Shown piece by piece: positions 12,201-24,200 of a DNA stretch of 64,000 nt; position 1 is the first letter of the stretch, and each line of letters begins with the position of its first letter. The stretch lies in contig JAKZAN010000006.1 of NCBI GenBank assembly GCA_023053545.1, positions 997,001 to 1,061,000 of the forward strand. Direction: 5' to 3'. The stretch comes from Lepidurus packardi (lineage: Eukaryota; Arthropoda; Branchiopoda; Notostraca; Triopsidae). The notes beneath the pieces were generated by a model. It saw nothing but the letters and a program-made list of their open reading frames with translations. It did no database searches and had not been told where the DNA came from. Position numbers and translations under genes: made by a program.

Positions 12201-15200
12201 TACTTCTTGCCATTGGATTTGCAACTCTTGTTCGACAGCGGCAGTAGTTGGGAAACTCGGGCTAAGGGTCTGGTTTAGGACTAAAGCAGGGGAGGCGAGG
12301 TCTAACTTGTCATCCAAAGGAGGACCAGGCGTATTTTCTCCTAGAGTAGGTGACGGATTCTTTCGCTCTCCCCAATTTTCAGTATGGGAGGATGAAGAAG
12401 CGAGGGAAGTGTCGACCGCTAACAATGGGCGGCGAGTGTCCGTGGGAGAAGGAGTTTTGTGAGAAGTAAAGGTTGAAGTCTGGGATGCCAAATCCTGGAG
12501 GATTGTCTCGGTGGACACGAGTTCAGTTACTAAACCTGGCATCAGTTCCAAAACTTGTTGCCCTAATTGAAGAATTGCTTCTTCTTGCTCAGCAGACGAA
12601 TTGGATGGTTTCAGTGACTCAGTTGCTTCTTCTGCTTCGCTAAACGTTTCATGCCTTATCTCAATCTCGAGATCTTGGGTAAACTCCGCACTGAGGGCTG
12701 ATTGTTCTACCGGAATCTCGTGAACTACCTCTGCAGTTGGTATCGGCTTCACAAGCCCTGTTTCTTTACTTACGTTTTCGGTACGTTGTACGAAATATTG
12801 GACTGGCGGTATTACAACAAATTCCTCAGCTTCTCGTGCAACTGGTACAGGCTTGACGAGTCTAAGCTCATCAGTTGGCTTTTCAGACTGTTTTCTCTGT
12901 TCTGCGACTTTCTGCTCATTGAACTGCGGAATTTCTACCAACTTCATTGCAATTTCTGCAACAGCAACTTGCGGAACCGTATCTGTTGATTTAAGTACGC
13001 TATCGTTCACAGGCTCTGCAGCCTGGACTGGCTTCAAGCTTTTTTCAATAGATGGCGGAGTTTGCACTGGTTTGAAAAGGTTATCAGTTGATTGAGGAGT
13101 GTGCACTGTTTGTTCGCTACCGATTTCGAATTTTGATAGTTGGGGGGTAAACTGCTGCGTAGTAGTACTTTCTTCGATTTCAATTAGTGAGGATTGTGGG
13201 GTAATCAATTCTTCAACTTTCTCGGCATGGAAGCTTTCTATGGATTGCACTTGGCCTCCCTCAGGACTTCTTTGCGAATCAGGGTCAGGGGTAAGGGAGG
13301 TGAAACTTTGCGTCTTCACCTGAACCTCATCTTCTTGGCTAATGTTTCCAACACAGTCGTTCATTTCTTCAGGGTGAGTAGCTATTGAAGTCACATTGTC
13401 ACAGATTTTAGATGGCAGACTAGCGCTACTAGAACCACTTCCCACGTTTGTCACTGGGCTAGTGATGGTAGTGGAGTTCAGGTCCGGCGAACTACAAGTA
13501 ATTCTTTCGACAGAGGCAGAGGATGGCTTGACGACAGCCCAAATATCCTCGATGGATAATTCAGGCAAACTTCCTGCTCGTGTAGGTTCCTCTAATTGGG
13601 TCGAAGGCCAGTAAGTGAATGGTTCCAAAGGTGTTATGACATGTGTGGTTGCCAATGTGCTTATCTGTTGCAAAGATTCGGACGATAAGGGAGTAGAAGA
13701 CACGTTTAGTTTAACGCGTTCTGTTGCTGCGAATTCAGTATGGGGCGACCTAATAAAGCAGCTGAACATGTCCTTTTCCGACGTTGAAGGTTTTGTCGGA
13801 AATTCAACGTGTGTGCGAGCCGTAAGATCTGTTGGGTGCAGACTCAAGGACAAGTCCGCAAACTTCGTCTTGGTAGCAACGGGCAACTCAAAGCTGTCCA
13901 ACGTGATAATGCCAAAGTCGTAGCTTGGCTTGGAAGTGGTCGAGTCCAATTCGGGCAAACTACGCGTAATGAACTTTATAGGATTTGCCGTTTGGTTTGC
14001 AACAGCCCAAATTTCTTCCACAGACAGCTCGGGCAGACTTTCGGCACGTTTCGGTTCTTGTGCCTGAGGGGATGACCAGTACGAGAAAGGCTTCAAGTGG
14101 GACATGCCTGGATCAGTCGCTGGAACTTTGTCCTCCTCTTGGGGTAAACGGGACGACGATGAAGCTAAAGTAATCCGCTCCGTGGCTTCAAATTCCGTTT
14201 GGGGTGAACGGGTGAAGAAGCTGAACATGTCTATTTGTGACGCGGACTTTTTGGCCGGTATTTCTGTTGGTAGATGCACTGTATGGTGAGTCTGATAAAA
14301 ATGGGGTGGGACAGCCACGAATTCGGTTTTCGAACTAAGAGGCAACTCCAAACTTATTGGGAGGAATTCGTTAACGGCTTGAGCGATTTCGAATTCCTCC
14401 ATGGCAGTGATGCTTGTGTTGTCGCTTGGTTGTGACGGTTTACCTACTGTTGGTGAAAGTTTGCTTTTCATGCTTTCATTTTGACATGTCAGCAGAACCT
14501 GGTCTTCCAGTAGACCTTTTTCAGTTTCCGCTATAATTAAATTGGCCTGAAACTTGTCAATGGTTATTAGCTCGTCAGATTTCGGTTTAATGTCCGTAAG
14601 ATCTTTAGGCAGTAATTGGCTAATTCCGGTCGACTGCATAGGCTCAGGACCTGCGCTGGGTGATTTAAGGGACGGTGTTACTTGAACAGATTCTGTACCT
14701 TGAATTACACAGACAGTCTTTTTAACCGTGATTTCGGGGGTAGTTGTAGTACTGATTACTTCCAGAACGTTCGAAATGTGTTGCAGATTTTCGGGGTCTG
14801 CTTGTCGACTTGTCGAAACGGTTTCCTTTATTTCTTCAGTTGAAGTTTCCCCAGGAAGTAACGATACTGTTGTTCTTGTTGCCGTCGAATCTTGAAGCTC
14901 GTCCGAAAGTCTCTCTCTACTCTCCGTGCTCTGTACTGTAACTGACTGCTCTAACTTCACAGAGGTTAATGTAGATGAAATTCTTCCCGAAGGTGCGACT
15001 GGTGCTTGGACAGCTTCTCCAACTTCACCAAGCGAGCTCGACTTTTGAATCGAGGCTTGGCTAGGTGCGGCGTCCGTAGTGGTTATTTCGGGTGTCACAC
15101 CTGGAAGCTTTTCGATTTCCGGACTAACATCTTGACTTTGACTAATAAGTTCATTTTCTGATCCGGCTTTGTGATACTTGGAAGCTGGCTTGACAGTCTC

Positions 15201-18200
15201 TGACACAACCACCTGAGATTGCGTAACATCTTCCATATCTGGTCTAACTTGTTGTACTGGAGTAGAACCTTCATTGGATTCAACTTTCTTTGATTGGGTT
15301 ATACGTTCACTATCGCTAGTGGCTGCAGCGATTTCTGAATTTTCTGTAGTGGGAGCCAACGATACCACAGCGATTTCGTGAGCTGTAATAGGAGTTTGGA
15401 TTTGTTCCAGAACTACACTATTTGTGATTACTCTAGAAGGTCCGGTAGTAGCCTGTAAGTCTTCCTGCTTCGCAATTTCTGGCAGGTCGCTAGAAGAGTC
15501 TGCTGGGAGCATATCTTGATCTAATTCCAGTATCTCCCAACCTTGCGTGTCGTCTTCATCTTCGTCCGAGTCTTGCGGGTTACTGGCGACAAGGTCAAAT
15601 ACCAAATGGGGAATCGTAGAAGGGGCATCGGTACGACTATGTACTTGGAGAACCTCTTCTGCAGGGGATAGCATGCTTTCAAGCGACGTTGTTGAATAGA
15701 ACTTCTGCTGCGACGTCGTAATAACGGGGTCTTCCTCTACCAAATCGACTTCATCAGGTTCTTCGATAATTTCTTCTGTGACAGTTTCGATCCCATTGAC
15801 AATGCTAATATGCCGAATAGTGCGTCGTCTTTTGCAAACTACTCGCGTAATAGTTCTCTGCACATGCGAAGTCTTAATCTCGCCTGTTAGTATAACTTCA
15901 TTCCCGGTTAACCCTTCCAGATTAGGTTGAATAGCTTGACGCGCTGACCAGTTTTCGGTGGACGTTACCAACGTAGGATCGCTGGCTCCCATGCTTTCTA
16001 TAGTATACTGTGAGGGTACCAATTCAAATTCTGTCGTTTGAAGTGTTTCTGGGGTAGCGTCAACTACGCGTCCTGAAACTGACTGACTGGCAATCGTGTT
16101 AATTTGATTATCTTGCTGGAATGACGTAGATGACTGCTGGCCTTGTATCGTAACTTGAGAGAACGATGTCGGCAAAGGAGCTTGCTCGGTAGAATCCAAT
16201 AACTTAAAAGTACTTTGCTGAACAACAACTACGCGCTGCTGCGTTTGATGCTTAACCACTGTGGGGTTTAAGAGCGCAGGCTTTTCACAACTCAAAGTTT
16301 CTATACTGACAGAATCAGGTTGATTCAATAGATCCATTTCGCTCATAACTGTCTGTAAATTGGGCTGATTGAGGTCGTCAGGTCGACTCACGATAGCTAT
16401 GGACGAGGAAGGCGATACAGGAAGCTCTGTAATTTGACCAGAACTTTGACTTTCAGAAGTAGTTTGCTGTTCGGCTTCCAAAGCCCTCTCCAACAACTCC
16501 TGCGGATGTTTGAGCGCAAGAATTAGCCACTTTTTTCTAAAATGGTGCTTAACATGAGAAAGACCGAAACAACCGCGGAGACAATCAGTAAAAGACTATA
16601 AGCAGCAGTGCTCTCCCCACACCCCCGAATATTGCATAAACCTCCCAAAACCATAATAAAAGATAGTCATTAGCGCAAAAACAAAATTGAGAAAATTCCA
16701 AAGCCAAAAAAGCTCCCTTACAGAAAAAACTCAACGAACCAAGTCTTCTGCCACCACGTAGGGTGAACGGAGAACAAAGCAAACGTCAACAGAGCTGTAT
16801 TTGCACTACACCCTGGAGTATAGTAACCAATGAGGGTTTTTCTTTTTCTTTCTGGTAAGAAGCACAACCGTGAGCTGGGTCTCTCATACCCGGACGAGGT
16901 AATAATAATAATAAGAAGAATAGATTTGGACTAGCAAAGGTGAAAGTGTCGAATAAGCAGAAAAAATAGACGGTTTTTGACTTATAGTGGCGATTATCAA
17001 CAACAGTAGTGTAAGGAAGCACGCAATAGCAAGGGATAGAGTTGATCGTAATCCTCAGAATATCACTACATAGAAGCGGGAAACGGGTTGGTGTTCCGTC
17101 CCGGCCCTTTAGGCCTCATACCTGTAAATCTACGAGTCGCAAATGCAATCGAGACCGAGCTTGGTTCAAAGCTTCTTGAAGAATATACAAATGCTGATAT
17201 AATTGGCCAGCGAGCGGTTCCACGTCAGGTTCGGACCGTAATTGATCGCATTCTTGAACCAATTTGCATAACTGCGTTTCCCGTTCGGTAAGGTCTTGTT
17301 CCAGGTGCTGGATTGGTCAAAGTCCCAGCAAATTTAGGTGTTTGCAAAATATGTACAAATGTGTGGTAAATAAATACAGAAATCAAACCAAACTTAGAAA
17401 AGCGGAAAAACTAACACTTACCTTGCTAGATTCTATGTCAGACCGAATTTGATGGACGGAAGACCATTTTGGTAACTCGCTAGAAACGGCAGTGTGCGTT
17501 AAGGTAAGCCAGCGATCCAACTCGGCTATCAACTCCTGGTACCGCCGTGCTTCATTATGACGGCGCATTTTCGCACCAAGTTGATTCTACGGCAAAAGAG
17601 GTTTAAAATAAAGGGAAACCCTATCAATGAAAAGTTGTAATTTACCTCCAAGACAGACTTTTGTCGATAGGCTTGTGAAATAATCGTGGTAACACGTGTT
17701 CGTAGACCGGCAATATTAGCTTTGATCAGCTGGACTTCACTATCTTGAGGCAAAGACGAGGCTTGGGAATCTAATGTAATTAGGCATGGTTCCAAGGCAG
17801 ACAGGCAGGTAATCAAAGGCTACAGGAAAACAAAACGGTGTTAACTTTACATTTTCAAACGCGTTCATTTCCGAATATCGTTGAACTTGTTTTCCTTCCT
17901 AATACCTGTAATTCAATGAGACTGGATTCAACATCAGAACTGGTCAGTGAATTCATTAAGAGTTCCACTTGCTGCACTTGTGTTTGCATAAAGTCAAATT
18001 CCAAAGTGATGGCACCCTGCTGAAGGTAACAAATAGTAACGGTCACGAATTAGTAATTCATAAAAAAACGAGTTAATTCCCATGCATGTGCATGCGCGTT
18101 TAGGCGATTACCAAGCACAGCGCAAGCCAGACGTTTAACTTGCAATTTTTCGCTCTTTTAGCTTTACGGCCCACGAGGCCCAACATTTGTACCATTCCTT

Positions 18201-21200
18201 CCAGCCAAAAAAAGACGCAAACACGTAAATGGCAAGGCAAGCAAAAGCAGTGCAGTTTTGGGTGACTAAGGATGTTTCAAGGGACGAAATGGATCTATCG
18301 ATCAAACAAAGCTTCATCAATTCTTTCTTTGAGGGTATGCATGCCAGCAAGAACGCAGACTAAAGGTTAAAGGTACAGTTTAAAAAACGATAAAGGGTTT
18401 AGAGAACACTGGCAAATCCCAAGCAACGAGGAGGGGAAACTGGGAACTAAAATGAGCGACTTTCCCCACCTTTTGTTTAGAGATATTGTCGAGTTGTGTC
18501 GGTGCCAAAGAATCGATACTCAAGTAGGTGCTCTCAGTTGACCAACAACCTAGACCTGCCGGTAAGTCTGCACTACGCTGTTCAGTTTGGGGTAGGTTGG
18601 GAGGCAAGGCATTAGGAGAAATGGCAGGGAAGCTCGCATTCGCTCCGGAGGCGCCGTCAGTATCAGGGGCAGGAGAGCGTTCATCCCGTTTAAACTCGCT
18701 TTTTACTTGCACCTTAGAACGGGGTTTCTTGGCAGAAGGCTTCTTGTCTTGGGCTACACTTTCCTGGTAATTACATTCAGCATCCTCGTAAGTAAACTGA
18801 TCAGACCAATAAGTCATTGCAATCTGCTTGGGATCAGTATTCACCCTGGTCATAGTAACAGGCGTTGCCTTAACTAGCGAAGCTTGTCCTCCTCGTTCAA
18901 TTTGCTCTGCTAGGGTGACAGCTTCTTTCTCGGATTCGGACAAACGAGAGCGTTGTTGACGACGTTCCATCTCGCGTACGCCCCGTGAGACTTTGGGAGC
19001 TTTCTTCGGTTTAGCCACCGTTACAGCGACTATTGATGGCTCCGTTTCTTCGTCTTCTTGTTCAGGTTCAATTTCTTCGATGACAGTCTGTTTTTGAGCA
19101 ACTTTGGTAGCTTCAGACAAAGCTTCGTCTCCTACTGGAGCTGTCTCCTCTTCATCAGTAGTAACATCTTGGGACTCGGACTGCGAAGAACGCCACTTGC
19201 GGCGTCGTTTTTCGCGCCTATCAATACGGAACGCGTCAGGGTCTGTTTCTTCTTGCTCTAGTGGTTCAGACGTTCCACCCACTACTACTAGAGTGGGCAA
19301 AGGTTTAGGTTCGCGAGGTCCGACCTCGTCTTCCGGTTCAAGAATTGGCTGGGGCTTAGGTTTTCCTGTCGCAACCAACTTGGCCCAGCTTACGGACTCG
19401 ATAAGATCAGGCTTAACGTCTTCCCGGTTTTCAACCAATAGACTCAGATTTTCGTGCTCAGACGCGGGGTATTCGGGCCAGGAATCTAACATTAGATTAC
19501 GTAAATACGATTCTTGGGAGGACAGGCTTGGCGGCTTTACGTCAACGGAACCGGCGGTTTCAATTTGAATCGGCTCATGTACAATTTCTGTTTCACTCAC
19601 AACTGGTAACAAGCCTTTCCAGTTCTTTTCAACATCTCGAGCTAAAAAGTAGAAGGGGTCAGGCCAGGAATCCGCAAAGAGGTTACTCAAGTGATCTGGT
19701 TGGGCCACAGGTAGTTGGAGTACAGGCAGAGGCGTGCCGTGTTCAATGGCATTAGCCCAATCCAGCGCTTCACGTTCTGATTCAGACAATCGGCAGCGTC
19801 GCTTACGTTGCTCAACCTCTTTAACTCCAATTAATACTTTTTGAGTCTTCTCTTTCCTGGCTTTCACAATGATTGCATCAATGTCTTCCTCTTCTTCCTC
19901 CACTGGTAGAACGACTGAAGTAGTTGCTTCAACTGTTTTTGTTGCGGACTCTGTTACGACGATCTTTTGAACATCCTGGACTTCATTCGAGGGTTCGGTT
20001 TCGCTGGTAACGTCCTGCGATTCGGATTGAGAGCTACGCCATTTGCGCTGGCGTTTGTGTTTACGATTTAGGCTTTCCTGGAAACCTTCTGGGTCCAAAG
20101 GAACTATCTCGGATTCTTCTGTTAATCCGACGACTACGAGAGCGGGAAGTGGACGTTCAGGTCGCACGAGCTCTTCTGGGTGATCTTCAACAGGGGTTTC
20201 TTTGGGTTTGCCAGTAGCTACAACTCCAGCCCAGGACACGACTATTGGAGTCGCCTTTTCTTCAGTTATACATGCAATTTCTTCTACAAAAAGCTGTGCT
20301 GCTCGTGAGGTTTGAAATGCCGCAGCCACTTCGCTTTGTTTTGCAGTAAGGATCATTGGATCGGGCCAGTAATCTTGCATGATATTGTATGCAAGTAGTT
20401 CCTCACGAAGCAACGGTAAGGGTTGGTGCTGCTCGATAGCAAAGGCAATTTCTAACGCTTCTTGCTCAGATTCTGAGATACGCGCTTTTCGGCGGCGTTG
20501 TTCGATTTCGCGCACCGCTTTCGAAACGACTTTCTTGGGACGCAGAGTCACATTAGCCGATAGCTCTTCTGACTCGGAATCTGCATCTTCATGGATTTCG
20601 ACTGGGATGGTTTCTTCTACTGCAGACTTAGGCTTTGTTTCTTCTTCTTTTAATTGATGGGCTGGTTCTTCCGTTGAAGGGTCGGCGATTGCCGGGGATT
20701 CGAGACTTGCCGTCTGTTGTTCATGGGGCTCGTGAGTTTCGCTTGCATCAGTATCGTGAGATTCAGATTGGGAAGAGCGCCATTTACGGCGGCGTTTTTC
20801 ACGTCGGTCAACGCGGAAAGCTTCTGGATCAACTGGCTCTAACGGTACCACTGGCTCGGTTCCTCCGATAAGGACTAATGTAGGAAGTGGTTTAGGCGCA
20901 AGGGAAACAACACTCTGAGTTTCTTCTTCGAGTTTGGGTTTCGGTTTACCCGTGGCCACTAAATTAGCCCACGACATGCCAGTAGCTGGTGCTGGTTCCT
21001 TTTTGGGAAGAATTGGTTGGGGCGGATCATCTTCCTCGTCACCCCAGTCCATTTCTTGTTCATCCAACATATCCAAGAAAGCGTCGCTGAAGTCTCCAGG
21101 GAGAACATAGCTACCCGCTGGCGCTGGTACAGGCTTACCAGTTTCTTCTACTTGTTTAGCTTCTTCTTGAATTTGCACTTCTTGCTGCGACGCCAGGTTT

Positions 21201-24200
21201 GTCTCCGTCTCAGTTTTCGAGGCAATGTCGGGAAGTTTGGAGCTCTGGAGTAGTGTACCGCTTTCTGCAACTAGAGCGGCAATAAGTTCCACTTGAGCAG
21301 GAGGCACATTGTCTTCTTCATCGTCATCATCGAAGTTACCCATGTCATCTTGATCTAATACGGACATCCAGGCATCGTCAGCCTGCAAGCTAAAAGGCTT
21401 GGGTTCAGGCTTGCCGGGCGCTTCCTTGATCGGAGTAGCTTCTACTTTCTGTTCATCTGGTCTAATAGGTTCGGTTTCAGGCAGAGCCTCCTGTTTTTTC
21501 TCCTCTTCTTGTACGACAGGAGTGACTTTGAGTTGTTCCACTTTGTGAATGGAGCTCGTCTGTAATTTCTCTTGCACCACCGGGGTTACTACTGGTGTCT
21601 CGGGAACTTGAGATTCCTCTTCGTCATCATCCATGGTAAAAGCAGCATCGTCATCCAACACACTCATCCAAGCGTCATCCGTGGCCCATGTGCGTTTCGG
21701 CGGAGATTGGCTGACCTCGCTGGGAGCTACGCAGGGGGCTTCAGACACAGGTTTGGGCTCGGGTTGGGGTTCTTCAATTACTGCTGCAGCCACGGAAGTA
21801 GAAATCTGCAAGGCTGAGATTTCTTCCACAATACTAACATCTTGGGTGACTGTCACTGCTTCTGTGACAAGCTCTGGAATAGGCGCAGGGGCCGAGGTAG
21901 GAGTAACTGCCTCGAAGTCTTTAAGGCCTTCATCAGACTGGGTTCCGTCGGGACTAGAAGGAGTTAGAGTTACAGCTTCTTTGGGCTGAGGTTCTGGTTG
22001 ACTGCTTGCGGGGCGCTTCTTCTTCTTCTTCTTTTCGCGCAAACGCCAGTAGATTTCGCCTCCTTCTTCAGCCGAAGTGGTGGAGGCCTCTTGAGCTGCC
22101 GCCGTCTTTGGACTCGCCTCGGTCTGCAAAGTTACGGAAGTTGTTGGGGACAGTTGCTGGGACCGGCTGGTTTGCACGGGAGCTTCTTGCTCCTGGAAAC
22201 TCTGAGAACGCGACGGCATGGTTGACAGTCTGGGAGAAAGCTGGGGGGAAGTCGTACGCTCTCCTAGGCTTAGGGTACGCGAGACAGGTGATCTGCGCAT
22301 CCATTGAGGGGACAGTACGATGCTGTCGGGGTCGTTAAAGTCTAGAGGGCTCAGGGGGCCCCCGGCAGACAAAGTATCGACCGTTAAAGCCAAAGTGCAT
22401 GGCGGGGCACTGTCTGGGACGGAAGTCAGATCTTCTACAAGGACGCTGATAACCGGCGAGGGGATTTGTAACACGAGAGTTTCGGGTTGGGCACAAATAG
22501 TCGCTAAAGATGGAGAGTCAGGCTGATCTCCGGGTGAAGGCGAGGTGAACACGGGTAAGCTAATGGGTGTGACGGCTTCGGGTGTCAAGTGTCCTTCCAC
22601 AAAGTCTTCCTGCGCCGTGGATTGAACTATGGCTTGGATCTGCAGATGAGCAATGGAATCCGCTGTACACGGTGGGACATGGGACATGACCGAGATACGC
22701 CGCAGGGGACTTTGGTCGGAAGTAGAGATTGCTTCGGTAGGGGTGGGTAGTTCTGTCGGTTCCAAAGGCGAGAGTTTATCCATGACGGTCGGTTTGTCAG
22801 TAACGACAACGGTAACGTTTTCACTGACCGTCATAAAGGCCTTACCTTCTGACAGGGAACTTTCAGGTACGGTACGTAAAAGAAGTACGTCGGTCTGATC
22901 CAACATGGGTATGGTATGGGAAGAAGCGGAAATTTTTCGCAACGGAGTTGTCAGCTGTGGATTCACTTGAGCTACAGTGTCGGGTGCCGAGTTTTGAAGA
23001 ATATTTTCTTGTAGAAAATCTTCGTTTTCTTCGACTTTCTCGGCTTTCTCTTCGGCCACGCAAACTGGTCCAAGTACAGCAGGTGTAGTGCTGGTTGCTG
23101 CGCTGGAAATAGCACATGTTACATTCTCGAGCGTTACTACAGCAGGCTCTTCCATTGTAGGCGTGGCCATACAAGCATGTAAATCTACCGATACGCCTAA
23201 ACATGCTTCTCGGGAATCAGGTTGATCCAAGACATCAATACTGGACGACCTATCAAACGCATGGGTCGTTTCGATAGGAATATGCTCTACCGAAGTAGTC
23301 TCAGTCGACAGGGTACGTTTTAGTTGTTTCGAAGGTGAAGAGATTGTTTCTACGTGCAAGACTTCAAATTGGTCTTCTTCCTGTAGAGTTATTTCGACCT
23401 GGGAGGTACTAACAGTGGTGGCAATTGCGTCGTCGACCAGATTTTCGATATGCGTAATCTGTTCCTGGGTATAATCTTTCTGGCATGGCTCTTGGAGTAG
23501 TGGCGTGACCACCTGCGCTTCCACCTCTTCAAGCAGGTCTGTTCTGTCTAGCATTACAAAGTCATCTTCCTGATCGGCGCAGGCTTCGACGGGCACAGCG
23601 TGAGGTTCGATCTTTTCTAGGTCAGCTAACAGGGCTTGCGATTTGGCCTCACTGTCTTGAAGGGGCACTGCAACTGTTGGGCTGTCTTGCAGAGGCGCTA
23701 TTTCGGGTTCAGCCTTTTGGGTATGAAGAGATAATTCAACCGAAAATATCCCGCTAGTTTCAAGAGACGTTTCCGGTTCTGCCTCTTTGATTTGGAGAGG
23801 TAACGGAAACGAAACGCTTTCGTTGAATTGAACAATTAATTTTTCTTGTTCGGCCTTTTTTGGTTGAAGAGGTAGTGAAACCGAAATTGTTTCACTGACC
23901 TGCAGGGGCAATGCCACAGAGACCTTTTCGTTGACTTCAAGAGTCAATTTTTCCATTTCTGGATCCTCGACTTGCAAGGGCACGGTCTCGGATTCTGCCC
24001 CGCAAGCAGATGACGCTGCCGGTATTTCCACGTGAAGAGGATCAGCCGCTCGGTGTGCATCTCCGGTTTCCTGGTTAAAGCTCACCGACTTGGCCTTTTT
24101 GATTCGAGTTCTACGCTGTTTGGCTGCTCCAGTCTGTTGCTCAGGAGCTTTTTCGGCTGGGGAAACTTCAACGCTGAGTAACTGAGTAGCTTTCACAGTG

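Noticed and set aside
19104..19568. Plus-strand open frame of 154 codons opposite exon w69
   Set aside because: Shadow of the highly biased coding sequence on the other strand; Ser/Arg-rich nonsense with no start context or domain.
22863..23204. Second minus-strand frame inside w69, with many Arg and Cys
   Set aside because: Out-of-frame shadow of the long open frame; no splice sites to use it.
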